This document shows, one piece after another, positions 50,477 to 59,477 of a DNA stretch of 64,000 nucleotides (the first letter of the stretch is position 1; every line of letters begins with the position of its first letter). The notes beneath the pieces were generated by a model, which saw nothing but the letters and a program-made list of their open reading frames with translations, was not told where the DNA came from and did not search any database. The translations under genes were made by a program, and so were the position numbers. The DNA is from Streptomyces sp. NBC_00440 (lineage in GTDB: Bacteria; Actinomycetota; Actinomycetes; Streptomycetales; Streptomycetaceae): positions 3,211,001 through 3,275,000 of the forward strand of contig NZ_CP107921.1 of assembly GCF_036014215.1 (NCBI RefSeq). The letters run 5' to 3'.

Positions 50477-52089
50477 ACCGACTCCCGGTCGGCGGCGCGG
50501 CCCTGGTCACCGGTTCGCCCCTGGCCGGCGGCGCGGCCCTGCTCATCGGCAGTCCCGCGCTCGCGCTCGGTGACGCGGTCGTGGTCGCCGGTCCGCTGGC
50601 GTACCAGCGGCCGGTCGGCCCCGGCCCGTACGACCGCGTACTCGCCGAGGTCCACCCCGCGCGTGGCCTTGCGGAACTCGGCGGTCGTCCCCGGCCAGAT
50701 CGTGGTGTTGCGCCCGTTGGCGTCGAGGTACCAGCTGGTGCAGCCGCCGGTGTTCCAGACGGTCCGCTTCATCCGCTCCTGGACGCGCACGTTCCACGCG
50801 TCCACCGCAGCCGGCCGGGGATCGAGCGCGACGCGTCCGCCCAGGATGTTCAACTGCCGCATGTAGTCCGCGAGATAGCTCAGCTGGGACTCGATCATCA
50901 GGATCATCGAGGAGTTCCCGAGACCGGTGTTCGGGCCGATGATCGTCATCCAGTTGGGGAACCCGGCCGCAGTCGCACCGCGCAGCGACTGCATCCCGTC
51001 CTTCCACGACTCCGCGAGCGTGGCACCGTCGGCGCCCACCACCCGGTCCGCGATCGGCATGTCCGTCACATGGAAACCGGTCCCGAAGATGATCACATCC
51101 GCCTCGGTCTCGGTTCCGTCGGACGCCACCAGCGTATTTCCCCTGATCTCCTGGAGCCCGGACGCCACGACGTCCACATTGGGCTGCGCGAGCGCCGGGT
51201 AGTACGAGCTGGAGAGCAGGATGCGCTTGCACCCGATCCGGTACGAGGGCGTCAACTTGGCCCGCAGCGCCGGGTCCTTGATCGACCGGCCGATGTTGGC
51301 CCTGCCTATCGACTCGATCAGACCGAGCTCGTTGGGGCGCTTGGTGAAGGCGCTGACCTGGAGCTCTCGTATGCTCCACAACAGCCGCCTGCGGGCGGCG
51401 GCGGTGAAGGGCACCTTCCCGTGCAGCCACCGCTCGGCACCGCTTATGGCGCGGTCCATCCGGGGCATGACCCACGGCGGGGTGCGCTGGAAGAGGGTGA
51501 GCCGCCCGGCCTCGGGCTGGATCGCGGGCACGATCTGGATCGCGGACGCGCCGGTCCCGATCATCGCGACGCGCTTGCCGCGCAGGTCGTAGCCGTGGTC
51601 CCACTGCGCGGAGTGGAAGACCTTGCCCTCGAACGAGTCGAGTCCCGGGACATCGGGCAGCTTCGGGTCGGAGAGCGGCCCCGTCGCCGAGACGACCACG
51701 TCGGCGGTGAGCGTCCCCTGCGCGGTCTCGATCTCCCAGCGCAGCTCGCCGGAGTCCCAGCGCATCTTCCGCACCTCGTGGTCGAGGCGGATGTGCGGCC
51801 GCAGCCCGAAGGTGTCGGCGACGTTCTCCAGATAGGCCCGGATGTGCGGCTGGCCGGAGAACGTGCGCGGCCAGTCGGGGTTGGGGGCGAAGGAGAACGA
51901 GTAGAGGTGGGACGGCACGTCGCAGGCGCACCCCGGATAGCTGTTGTCGCGCCAGGTCCCGCCGACCGAACCGGCCCGCTCCAGGACGACGAAGTCGGTT
52001 ATCCCCTCGCGGCGCAGCCGGACGGCGGCCCCCAGGCCACCGAATCCGGATCCGATCACCGCCACTCGTACGTGCTCGTGTTCGGCCAT
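50473..52089 (-). CDS. Flavin-containing Baeyer-Villiger-type monooxygenase
   Basis: 538 aa from the ATG at 52087-52089, with GGGAGG upstream. FAD loop AVIGSGFGGLGAAVRLRREG, and GGTWRDNSYPGCACDVPSHLYSFSF is the BVMO/FMO-type segment. NADPH loop VAMIGTGASAIQIVPAIQ follows. IIFGTGFHVTD is the C-terminal FAD contact. The last 45 residues are R/G/D/Q-rich tail sequence. First gene of a tightly overlapping three-gene operon (monooxygenase, hydrolase, SDR), the same order as the start of the mycobacterial mymA operon. Confidence 0.92.
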   Translation of the reverse strand: MAEHEHVRVAVIGSGFGGLGAAVRLRREGITDFVVLERAGSVGGTWRDNSYPGCACDVPSHLYSFSFAPNPDWPRTFSGQPHIRAYLENVADTFGLRPHIRLDHEVRKMRWDSGELRWEIETAQGTLTADVVVSATGPLSDPKLPDVPGLDSFEGKVFHSAQWDHGYDLRGKRVAMIGTGASAIQIVPAIQPEAGRLTLFQRTPPWVMPRMDRAISGAERWLHGKVPFTAAARRRLLWSIRELQVSAFTKRPNELGLIESIGRANIGRSIKDPALRAKLTPSYRIGCKRILLSSSYYPALAQPNVDVVASGLQEIRGNTLVASDGTETEADVIIFGTGFHVTDMPIADRVVGADGATLAESWKDGMQSLRGATAAGFPNWMTIIGPNTGLGNSSMILMIESQLSYLADYMRQLNILGGRVALDPRPAAVDAWNVRVQERMKRTVWNTGGCTSWYLDANGRNTTIWPGTTAEFRKATRGVDLGEYAVVRAGADRPLVRQRTGDHDRVTERERGTADEQGRAAGQGRTGDQGRAADRESV

Positions 52090-52118
52090 GCTGCCGCCTC
52101 CCGCAGTGCCCTGACTCT

Positions 52119-52134
52119 GCCAGTAATCACTGGC
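52119..52134. promoter_or_regulatory. Palindrome GCCAGT-AATC-ACTGGC upstream of the BVMO operon
   Basis: An exact 6-4-6 inverted repeat, 30 bp upstream of the BVMO start and 86 bp upstream of the divergent MerR gene. Outer AGTGCC and GGCACT (52105-52110 and 52132-52137) form a second nested pair. Confidence 0.6.
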
Positions 52135-52219
52135 ACTGTTGGAGAGTAGAGCAGCTTCGTACTCATGGGTAGGGGGCAGGCCCAGGAAAGTTCGCGCCGG
52201 TACCGCATAGGCTTCCGCC

Positions 52220-52918
52220 GTGGCAGAGGAAAGAACGGGGCGCGAGTACCGCATGGAGGAGCTGGCCGAAGCGGCCGGGATCACCGTGCGCACCCTGCGC
52301 TTCTACCGCGAACGCAAGCTGATCCCGCCACCGCGCCGCGAGGGCCGCATCGCCTGGTACGACGAGCACCACCTGGCCCGGCTGCGCACGATCTCCGCCC
52401 TGCTGGAGCGCGGCCACACGCTCAGCGGCATCGCGGATCTCGCCACCGCCTTCGAGAGCGGCCGGGACGTCGGCCAGCTGCTGGGCCTGGCCGCCACCGA
52501 GCCGCCGGCCTGGACGGAGGAGGAGCCGGTCCGGCTCACTCCGGAGCAGCTCGCGGACTACTTCGAGGGCGAGGTCACGGCGGAGAACCTGGCATCCGCC
52601 CTGGACCTCGGTTATCTCGCCACGGACGGCGACGACATCATCCACATCAGCCGCCGCCTGCTGGACGTTTCGGCGGCCCTGGTACGCCAGGGCGTCCCGC
52701 TGGCCTCGGTCCTGGCGGCGGGCCACGAGGTCCGCAAGCACACCGAAGCCCTCACGGAGCTCTTCTCCACCCTGGTCCACACCCATCTGAAGGACGAGGA
52801 CTTCGCGAGCGCGATGGAACGGGTCCGGCCACTGGCGAAGGACGTGGTGGAGGCGGAGCTCTCGATGTCGGTGGACCGGCGGATACGGGCGGAGAAGAGC
52901 GACCCGGAGGCGGAGTAG
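52220..52918 (+). CDS. MerR family transcriptional regulator
   Basis: 232 aa from a GTG at 52220. MerR DNA-binding domain YRMEELAEAAGITVRTLRFYRERKLIPPPRREGRIAWYDEHHLARLRTISALLERGHTLSGIADL at residues 9-75. The long C-terminal part lacks a cysteine metal site, so an organic ligand or protein signal is more likely. It is divergent from the BVMO operon, with a palindromic site between, so it is the best local candidate for its regulator. Confidence 0.88.
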   Translation: MAEERTGREYRMEELAEAAGITVRTLRFYRERKLIPPPRREGRIAWYDEHHLARLRTISALLERGHTLSGIADLATAFESGRDVGQLLGLAATEPPAWTEEEPVRLTPEQLADYFEGEVTAENLASALDLGYLATDGDDIIHISRRLLDVSAALVRQGVPLASVLAAGHEVRKHTEALTELFSTLVHTHLKDEDFASAMERVRPLAKDVVEAELSMSVDRRIRAEKSDPEAE

Positions 52919-53116
52919 CCGCCGTTACCCGGCATGAACTCTCGTCGACGAGTGTCCGACGACCAGCTGTACGGCCGCGATCCAATTCCCCATCACCGCA
53001 GGCCAGATGGCATACGCGCGGCCGAACGGGCCTCCTCCGCGCAGGGCAACCACCGGGCAGCCCAACCCGTCACCTGTGGGACGTCAGAACCACCCACCGC
53101 GCACGGAGGCCACGAA

Positions 53117-54076
53117 GTGCCCACCCAGCCCGCTCAGTTCACCCAGCCCACCCGACCCAGCCACCTCACCCGCCTCACCCGCCGCCGGACGGTACGCGCC
53201 GTATCGGCCCTGACGCTGGCCATCGGCGCCGGCCTCACCGCTCCCCTCCTCCTCACCGGCCCGGCCGGCGCCGCCACCCCGGCGGCGAGCGCCGGACTCG
53301 ACGACACCGGGCGGACCATCCGCTACACCGCCGCAGCGGGCCAGACCAACCAGGCGGCCGTCACCGCGTCGAAGGCCGACGGCTCCGCTGACATCACCTA
53401 CGTCATCGACGACACCGTCCCGATCGACGCCGGGGCCGGATGCGCGTACCCGGACAGCGCGGACCGGACGAAGATCCGCTGCACGGTCACCACGGTGGAC
53501 AGCCAGGACCCGTACGCGAGCCTGCGGATCGAACTCGGTGACGGCAACGATGTCCTCACCTACGACAACGCCACCGGCCAGACCTGCAACTTCGCCTCGG
53601 TCGACCTCGGCGCAGGCGCGGACAGAGTGACCGACACCGGTGAAGTCGACGGCAACTCGGTCATCGGCGGCACGGGCGACGACGACCTCACGGTGGGCGC
53701 CGACGCGGTGGTACTCGGCGGCGACGGCGCCGACACGGTGCACGCCGCGGGCGGCGGGGCCGTCGTGCAGGGCGGCGCGGACGACGACACGATCTACGCG
53801 GACGGCGACGGGAGCTCCGTGACGGGCGGCGCAGGCGACGACGTGATCCACGGCGGCGCGGGCAACCAGAACCTCTCCGGCGACGACGGCAACGACCGGC
53901 TCTACGGCGGTACGGGGAACGACTTCCTGTACGGCGGCAAGGGTGACGACATCCTGTACGGCGAAAGCGGGGACGACACCCTGTACGGCAACAGCGGCAA
54001 CGACGAGCTGTACGGCGGCCCCGGCAAGGACACACTCTCGGGCGGCCCCGGTACGAACGTCGTCCACCAGGACTGA
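53117..54076 (+). CDS. Secreted calcium-binding RTX-repeat protein
   Basis: 319 aa from the GTG at 53117, with GGAGG seven bases upstream. A twin-arginine-like basic lead (RLTRRRTVRAVSALTLAIGAGLTAPLLLTGPAGA) gives a signal peptide cut after AGA. A beta domain to about residue 170 is followed by nine or so GGxGxDxLYG-type nonapeptides (for example GGTGNDFLYGGKGDDILYGE), each pair forming Ca2+-binding beta-roll turns. There is no catalytic domain, so a structural or surface role is more likely than hemolysis. It ends at a strong convergent hairpin. Confidence 0.88.
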   Translation: MPTQPAQFTQPTRPSHLTRLTRRRTVRAVSALTLAIGAGLTAPLLLTGPAGAATPAASAGLDDTGRTIRYTAAAGQTNQAAVTASKADGSADITYVIDDTVPIDAGAGCAYPDSADRTKIRCTVTTVDSQDPYASLRIELGDGNDVLTYDNATGQTCNFASVDLGAGADRVTDTGEVDGNSVIGGTGDDDLTVGADAVVLGGDGADTVHAAGGGAVVQGGADDDTIYADGDGSSVTGGAGDDVIHGGAGNQNLSGDDGNDRLYGGTGNDFLYGGKGDDILYGESGDDTLYGNSGNDELYGGPGKDTLSGGPGTNVVHQD

Positions 54077-54104
54077 GCCCCGCCCCGGCGGGCCGAGGGA
54101 GCCC

Positions 54105-54147
54105 GGCCCCGTCCCGTCTGCCGTTCCGTCGGCAGCCGGGCGGGGCC
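54105..54147. terminator. Convergent hairpin between the RTX and xthA genes
   Basis: GGCCCCG pairs with CGGGGCC and CTGCCG with CGGCAG around a TTCCGT loop. Confidence 0.65.
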
Positions 54148-54161
54148 GTCGCCGCCGCGCC

Positions 54162-54965
54162 CTACAGCTCGTACACCGCCGTCACCGGCGCGTGGTCGCT
54201 CCACCGCTCGTCGTGCGTGGCGGCCCGCTCGACCCACGCCTTGACCGCCTTCGCGGCCAGCCCCGGGGTCGCCACCTGATAGTCGATGCGCCAGCCGGAG
54301 TCATTGTCGAAGGCCCGTCCCCGGTAGGACCACCACGAGTAGGGGCCCTCCACATCCGGGTGCAGCCCGCGCACCACGTCGACGTAGGCCGCGCCGTCCC
54401 CGGCGAAGACACTCGTCAGCCACTCCCGCTCCTCGGGCAGGAAGCCGGAGTTCTTCTTGTTGCCCTTCCAGTTCTTGAGGTCGGCCTCCTGGTGGGCGAT
54501 GTTCCAGTCGCCGCAGACCACGACCTCCCGGCCGTCGGCCGCCGCCCGCTTCCTGAGCCCCTGGAGGTACGGCAGGAACTCCGCCATGAACCGCAGCTTC
54601 TCGTCCTGCCGCTCCGTGCCGACCTCGCCCGACGGCAGATACAGGCTTGCGACCGTCACACCGGGGAGGTCGATCTCGGCGTACCGCCCGCTGCCGTCGA
54701 ACTCCGCGCTGCCGAATCCGATCTGCACCCGCTCCGGCTCACGCCGGGAGTACAGCGAGACACCCGCGCGCCCCTTGGCGGCCGCCGGGGCGTGCACGGT
54801 GAACCAGCCCTCCGGCTCGCGGACCTCATCGGTCAGCTGCTGGGGCTCGGCCCGTACCTCCTGGAGGCAGATCACATCGGCGTCGGTCCCCGCCAGCCAC
54901 TCCACGAAGCCCTTCTTGGCGGCGGCGCGCAGCCCGTTCACGTTTACGGTTGTCACAGTGAGCAT
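54162..54965 (-). CDS. xthA: Exodeoxyribonuclease III
   Basis: 267 aa, full length. Motifs of the EEP/AP-endonuclease family in order: TTVNVNGLRAA, VICLQEVRAEPQQL (metal Glu), the aromatic YLPSGEVG, VVVCGDWNIAHQEADLKNWKGNKKNSGFLPEER (catalytic Asp and Asn), DNDSGWRIDYQ (Asp/Arg) and SDHAPV (catalytic His). Repairs abasic sites and removes 3' blocks. Monocistronic. Confidence 0.95.
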   Translation of the reverse strand: MLTVTTVNVNGLRAAAKKGFVEWLAGTDADVICLQEVRAEPQQLTDEVREPEGWFTVHAPAAAKGRAGVSLYSRREPERVQIGFGSAEFDGSGRYAEIDLPGVTVASLYLPSGEVGTERQDEKLRFMAEFLPYLQGLRKRAAADGREVVVCGDWNIAHQEADLKNWKGNKKNSGFLPEEREWLTSVFAGDGAAYVDVVRGLHPDVEGPYSWWSYRGRAFDNDSGWRIDYQVATPGLAAKAVKAWVERAATHDERWSDHAPVTAVYEL

Positions 54966-54984
54966 CAGGGCACTTTACCGGCCT

Positions 54985-55020
54985 CCGGTCCCTGACCCCT
55001 GACCCCTGGCCTCCGGTCCC
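54985..55020. repeat. Short direct repeats upstream of the GNAT gene
   Basis: CCTCCGGTCCCTGACCCCTG is followed by a variant of itself. The spacer between xthA and the GNAT gene has no other feature except CATAG-ATGTA-CTATG at 55036-55050, an inverted repeat just before the GNAT start. Confidence 0.5.
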
Positions 55021-55056
55021 CGACTCCGATTGCCGCATAGATGTACTATGTAATGC

Positions 55057-55551
55057 ATGAATATACGACCGGTCCGTTACGACCACCCCGACGCGGTCAA
55101 GCTCAACGACCAGGTCCAGCTCGAATACGTCGAGCGCTACGGCGACGACGGCGACATCACCCCGCTCGACGCCACGATGTTCGACCCGCCCGCCGGGCTC
55201 TACCTCCTGGCGTACGACGAGAACGACAGTCCGGTGGCCACCGGCGGCTGGCGGGACCAGGACGAGGCCGGGGATCAGGGGTACTCGGCGGGAGACGCCG
55301 AGCTGAAGCGGATGTACGTGGTCCGCGAGGCGCGCGGGCTGGGTCTGGCCCGCCGGATCCTCGCCGCCCTGGAGGAGAGCGCCCGTGCGGCGGGCCGGAC
55401 CCGCATGGTGCTGGAGACCGGCAACCGGCAGCCCGAGGCGATAGCGCTGTACACGTCGAGCGGCTACGCGCCCTGCTCGAAGTTCGGCCACTACCGGGAG
55501 TACGAGACCAGCCGCTGCTTCGCGAAGCCGCTCACCCCGCCCGCCGGGTGA
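55057..55551 (+). CDS. GNAT family N-acetyltransferase
   Basis: 164 aa. Motif A for acetyl-CoA is LKRMYVVREARGLGLARRILAALEESAR, with the R-x-x-G-x-G/A loop. Motif B is GRTRMVLETGNRQPEAIALYTSSGYAPC. No ribosome-binding site precedes the ATG, and an AT-rich TACTATG lies 8-14 bp upstream, so a leaderless mRNA is possible. Substrate unknown. Confidence 0.88.
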   Translation: MNIRPVRYDHPDAVKLNDQVQLEYVERYGDDGDITPLDATMFDPPAGLYLLAYDENDSPVATGGWRDQDEAGDQGYSAGDAELKRMYVVREARGLGLARRILAALEESARAAGRTRMVLETGNRQPEAIALYTSSGYAPCSKFGHYREYETSRCFAKPLTPPAG

Positions 55552-55584
55552 CCCGCGCCCCCGCACAGCGCCGCCGCCGGTAGC

Positions 55585-56400
55585 TCAGCGCTTCCGGGCG
55601 ACCCCCACGTAGAACCCGCTCCGCTCCTTCTCCGGCGCGGGCCCGTCCTGGTACCACTCGGTCGCGGTCACCAGCCCCGGCGCGACGAGATCGAGCCCGT
55701 CGAAGAACGGCTCGACCTCCTCCCGGGTGCGCATCCGCAGCGAGATGGCGCCCTTGCGGTACGCCGTCCTGGTCTCGTCCTCCAGCTCCGGATGCTGGTC
55801 CGCCGTACCGTGCGAGAGGGCCAGACAGCTGCCGGACGGCAGCGCGTCCACCAGGGTGCGGGTGATGCCGTACGGATCCTGGTCGTCGGGCAGGAAGTGC
55901 ATCAGCGCGATGAGCGACAGGGCGACCGGCCGCTCGAAGTCCAGCAGTTCACGGGCGCGGTCGAGAATCAGCTCCGGCTCGCGCACATCGGCGTGGATGT
56001 AGTCGGTGGCACCCTCCGGGCTGCTGATCAGCAGGGCCTCCGCGTGGCGCAGCACGATCGGGTCGTTGTCCGCGTAGACGACCCGGGCGGTGGGCGTGAT
56101 CGTCTGGACCACCTGGTGCAGGTTGGGCGCGGTCGGGATGCCCGTACCGACGTCGAGGAACTGGTCCACACCGTTCCCCGCCAGCCAGGCCGCCGCACGG
56201 TGCATGAAGGCCCGGTTCCGCGCCGCGTTGGCGCGCGCCTCCGGCGGCAGCTTCTCGCCGACCTGCTGATCGACCGGGTAGTTGTCCTTGCCGCCCAGGA
56301 GCCAGTCGTAGACGCGCGCCGGGTGGGGTCTGCTGGTGTCGACCAGAGGCCTGTCGGTCAGGGGCGTGTCACTCAGGGGTCTGTCACTGCCGGCGGTCAC
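55585..56400 (-). CDS. DUF574 SAM-dependent methyltransferase
   Basis: 271 aa from a GTG at 56398-56400, with GAGGAG six bases upstream. The family pattern is RPHPARVYDWLLGGKDNYPVDQQVGEKL at residue 25-52, the SAM loop FLDVGTGIPTAPNLHQVV, and VVYADNDPIVLRHAEALL. This S-adenosyl methyltransferase family is highly expanded in Streptomyces, with no assigned substrates. The N-terminal 20 residues are built from short DRPLSDTPLTDRPLVDT-type repeats. Confidence 0.88.
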   Translation of the reverse strand: MTAGSDRPLSDTPLTDRPLVDTSRPHPARVYDWLLGGKDNYPVDQQVGEKLPPEARANAARNRAFMHRAAAWLAGNGVDQFLDVGTGIPTAPNLHQVVQTITPTARVVYADNDPIVLRHAEALLISSPEGATDYIHADVREPELILDRARELLDFERPVALSLIALMHFLPDDQDPYGITRTLVDALPSGSCLALSHGTADQHPELEDETRTAYRKGAISLRMRTREEVEPFFDGLDLVAPGLVTATEWYQDGPAPEKERSGFYVGVARKR

Positions 56401-56478
56401 GGAACGCTCCTCGGATGTTCGAATCGCTGGGCTCACTGGGCCCCCACGGTAGTCGGGGCCGCCCGGCGGCGCGCCCCG

Positions 56479-57381
56479 TCAGCAGTCGTAGCGGTGGGCG
56501 TACGGCATCCCGGGGCAGGCCGTACAGACGAAGAGGTACACACCGCCGAGGCCCCCCATCACCATGTGGTGCCCGATGTCGTCCACGACGGCCGGGTCGG
56601 CGTCCGACCGCAGGAACGGCTCGCGGCTGCCGGGCCGGTGCTCGTCGAGCGGCAGCCAGCGCCCGCCCGCCGGTTCCGATGCCGTGATGCTGAGCAGGTG
56701 CTCCATCCGCCGGCCGCAGGAACACCGGGGCCAGGCGGGCCGCCGGGTCCAGCACGGGTATCCGGCGACCTTCGTCTGCAGGACGGTGGCCACGTCGTAG
56801 TACGAGCAGCCGAGTTCCTCCTCGATCTGGTCGAACCGTCCGCCAAGTTCGGCCGCGAGAGCCGCCGGCAGGTCGGAGTTCGGGTACTCGACCACGCGCG
56901 TCGGACTCACCGTGCAGGGACGGGGCGTGAACTCCTCGTCGCACTCGTACGGCAGCGGCCGGTCTGCGAGCACCCCGCCCGTGACGGTCTCCCGCTCGCT
57001 GCGCCAGTACAGCTTCGGCCGTACGGTCGCGGGCCCGTCGTCGTGGATCAGTGCGCACCACGTCACCTGGAGCAGGTCCCGGCCCTCGGGAAAGGGCAGT
57101 TCGGGCACGTCGCGTGCGTACAGCTGCACGACCGGCACCATCGCCACGGGGTCGGGCCCGACGACCTCGGTCGGGGTGCGCAGCGGCTTCCAGTGCCCGG
57201 GATCCGCACAGCGCGGCCACGGCTCGGCGGCCGGCCAGAGCAGGGGACCGCCGACGGAGCTGTCGTGGACGCCCGGTTCACCGCGCCTCGGATACAGCAG
57301 CGTGGTCCCCCGGGCGAGCCCGGCCAGCTCCGGCAGCAGCGCTTCCACATCGAAGGGCTGGGTGGCGATGGTGCGGCGCAC
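56479..57381 (-). CDS. DUF1963 (YwqG-like) protein
   Basis: 300 aa. GTTLLYPRRGEPGVHDSSVGGPLLWPAAEPWPRC is a typical DUF1963/YwqG opening. The central region has RPKLYWRSERET and VAGYPCWTRRPAWPRCSCGRRMEHLLSI. The C-terminus has ACPGMPYAHRYDC. Several cysteines (CSCG and CTACPG) could hold zinc. Function unknown. Confidence 0.8.
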   Translation of the reverse strand: MRRTIATQPFDVEALLPELAGLARGTTLLYPRRGEPGVHDSSVGGPLLWPAAEPWPRCADPGHWKPLRTPTEVVGPDPVAMVPVVQLYARDVPELPFPEGRDLLQVTWCALIHDDGPATVRPKLYWRSERETVTGGVLADRPLPYECDEEFTPRPCTVSPTRVVEYPNSDLPAALAAELGGRFDQIEEELGCSYYDVATVLQTKVAGYPCWTRRPAWPRCSCGRRMEHLLSITASEPAGGRWLPLDEHRPGSREPFLRSDADPAVVDDIGHHMVMGGLGGVYLFVCTACPGMPYAHRYDC

Positions 57382-57421
57382 AGTGCGCTCTCCTCGTGGC
57401 TCTCCCGGTGGAGGGCACGTA

Positions 57422-57686
57422 TCAGGGGTCCGGGACTGCCGGGGCCCGTGTCACGGGGCCGGCGACAGCCAGATACCGCTCCGGAAGGATCCGGGCGGCC
57501 TCGCCGAGATCGACGTCGTCGATACCGCGAGCCGGCGGCGGGCGACACCGACGACCGGGCCGAGAGCGAGCGACTCTATCAACGCCGTTGGGAGCGGGGC
57601 GAGTTCACCGGAGAGAACGCACAGCTGGATCCACTGGGCGAAGGCCGAATCGTGGGCGACTGCGCCTCGGACGTCGGCCGGCTGTG
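57422..57686 (-). pseudogene. Frameshifted gene remnant on the minus strand
   Basis: One frame reads AVAHDSAFAQWIQLCVLSGELAPL and on to GPVVGVARRRL, with strong GC3 bias. A one-base shift at the CGGCTCGCGG stretch then leads into GIDDVDLGEAARILPERYLAVAGPVTRAPAVPDP and a TGA at 57422-57424. Both halves look coding, but there is no start codon, because the 5' end is cut by the terminator hairpin at 57689. I do not recognise the family. Confidence 0.4.
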
Positions 57687-57688
57687 GA

Positions 57689-57720
57689 GTACGGGCTCGG
57701 GCAGTGACGCGAGCCCGTAC
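57689..57720 (-). terminator. Strong hairpin downstream of the dioxygenase gene
   Basis: GTACGGGCTCG and CGAGCCCGTAC form an exact 11-bp stem with a 10-base loop, 50 bp beyond the minus-strand stop at 57771. Confidence 0.8.
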
Positions 57721-57770
57721 CCCCCGCCCCTTCGCCCCCGATCACCTGCGGGGTCGCCCGGCGGAGCCGC

Positions 57771-58829
57771 TCATGCGCCGGCCGTCTCCGGCACCCGGGT
57801 GCCGGATGCGCCTGATACACCTGATGCGCCTGATGCGATACCGAAGGCCGGGTCGGGCACCTCCTCGGGACTGATGAGGGTGGACGGGCGGCCGTCGACA
57901 CCGACCGGGACGTCCCCGTCGATGGTGACGCGGCGGAGCTTGCGCGTGTGCTCGTCGGAGTCGTCGACCCCGTAGTGCTGGGTGGCGCGGTTGTCCCAGA
58001 TGGCGACGTCACCGGTCTGCCACTGCCAGCGCACGGTGTTCTCCGGACGCTCGATGTGCGACTGGAACAGGTCGACGAGGGCGCGGGAGTCGCGGCCGGT
58101 CAGACCGCTGATGCGCTGCACGAAGTTGCCGAGGAGCAGCACGCGTTCGCCGGTCTCGGGGTGGACGCGCACCACCGGGTGCTCGGTGAGGAACTTCGTC
58201 GATGTGAACACCTTCTGGTACTGGGCGAGTGCCTCGGGCCGGGCGTCGGGGCGCACGGCCACATAGTCGTAGTCGTTGGAGTGGACCGCGCGCAGTGTGT
58301 CGGCGAGGGTGCGCAGCGGCTCGGGAAGCCCGGCGTAGGCCGCCGCGGTGCTGGCCCACAGGGTGTTGCCGCCGTAGGGCGGGATGACGACAGCACGCAG
58401 GATCGAGAAGGCCGGGTAGGCGGGGACGAAGGTGACGTCGGTGTGCCACTGGTTGGCCCGGCCGCCGTGGTCGGAGTCGATGCCGAGCGAGTAGCGCCCG
58501 TCGGCGGACGGGACGGTGGGGTGTGCGACCGGGGTGCCGAGGAGCCGGCCGAACGCCTCGTGGCTGTCCTCGTCCAGGTGGTCCTGGCCACGGAAGAAGA
58601 CGACCTTGTTGGCCAGCAGCGCGTCCCGGACAGCGGTGACGGTCACCGGGTCGAGGTCGCCTCCGAGGCGCACCCCGGAGATGACAGCGCCGATACGGCC
58701 GCCGAGCTTCTGGACGGTGACCTCATCCGCGCCGGACTTCCCGGCGTGGGGCTTCTCGGTGGCGGGCCTGTCGATGGCGGGCCTGTCGGTGGCGGAGGCG
58801 GAAGCAGCGGCGGTGGTTGCCGAGGACAT
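57771..58829 (-). CDS. Fe(II)/2-oxoglutarate-dependent alkylsulfatase-type dioxygenase (Rv3406/AtsK-like)
   Basis: 352 aa from the ATG at 58827-58829, with AAGGGAA upstream. TauD/TfdA fold: [23 protein letters not shown], iron ligands WHTDVTF (H and D) and the distal His in [11 protein letters not shown], and the 2-oxoglutarate arginine in [11 protein letters not shown]. The [26 protein letters not shown] and [31 protein letters not shown] segments closely resemble M. tuberculosis Rv3406, an alkyl sulfate dioxygenase. It would release sulfite and an aldehyde from organosulfates. The 30-residue N-terminal A/T/D-rich tail is low-complexity. No sulfonate ABC transporter is adjacent. Confidence 0.9.
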   Translation of the reverse strand: MSSATTAAASASATDRPAIDRPATEKPHAGKSGADEVTVQKLGGRIGAVISGVRLGGDLDPVTVTAVRDALLANKVVFFRGQDHLDEDSHEAFGRLLGTPVAHPTVPSADGRYSLGIDSDHGGRANQWHTDVTFVPAYPAFSILRAVVIPPYGGNTLWASTAAAYAGLPEPLRTLADTLRAVHSNDYDYVAVRPDARPEALAQYQKVFTSTKFLTEHPVVRVHPETGERVLLLGNFVQRISGLTGRDSRALVDLFQSHIERPENTVRWQWQTGDVAIWDNRATQHYGVDDSDEHTRKLRRVTIDGDVPVGVDGRPSTLISPEEVPDPAFGIASGASGVSGASGTRVPETAGA

Positions 58830-59120
58830 GGCGGGATTCCCTTCGGAAGCCAGGATCGTCCGGTGATTGATCCTTGATTGATCCTGGAGAGGACGTAATA
58901 AGGCCGTCGGCGGAGCCGGGGCGGCACAGGGCAGAGAGCCGTACGGGGACTGCGGCGTCGGGAGCGAATCGCGGCCGCCTGACCGTGGAGCCGGCACCTG
59001 GGGCCATGAGGCCTGCGGAACTACGGGGCCTACGGGGCGATGGGCCCACGGCCTTGAGGGCCTACGGGGCGACGCGGCCGGGCGTCCGGTCAGACGGCGG
59101 TACAGCGACAGCGGTCCGGA

Positions 59121-59152
59121 CACGCCGCCCGCACAGCGGAGCGGGCGGCGTG
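59121..59152 (-). promoter_or_regulatory. Perfect 12-bp hairpin upstream of the dioxygenase gene
   Basis: CACGCCGCCCGC and GCGGGCGGCGTG pair around ACAGCGGA. It is about 290 bp upstream of the dioxygenase start and could be an attenuator or transcription barrier. Confidence 0.55.
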
Positions 59153-59438
59153 GGCGGGCCACGCGTCGGGAACGGCCGTCGCGAACATGACCCGGAGATT
59201 TCCAGCGCCCTTCCGTCCGCGTCAATGGCCCTCCGCCTGCCGGACGGTGCGCGGGAGCGGTTGAACCGGCGTCTGCGCGGGGCCTGCGGCAGCACCGCCA
59301 TCGCACCGTGAAATCGCCTCTGAGCAGCGGCTTTTCACCAGGCCGGGCGAGGTGCGCGCGCCGTCGCGAACCGGGTCCCCAGCGGCGGGGCGAATTCATG
59401 CCGCCGTAACGTTGCGACCGCAGGGCCGTGGAAACGAC

Positions 59439-59477
59439 GAAATCCCGGCCGGACGGAAACCGTCTGACCGGGATTTC
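59439..59477 (-). terminator. Terminator downstream of tRNA-Ala
   Basis: GAAATCCCGG and CCGGGATTTC enclose a further GGACGG/CCGTCT stem. It lies 40 bp beyond the tRNA 3' end and is followed by a T-rich segment on the minus strand. Confidence 0.75.

Noticed and set aside
54985..55056. Ribosome site for the GNAT gene at 55057
   Set aside because: No purine-rich element lies at the right distance, so the gene is treated as possibly leaderless rather than starting elsewhere.
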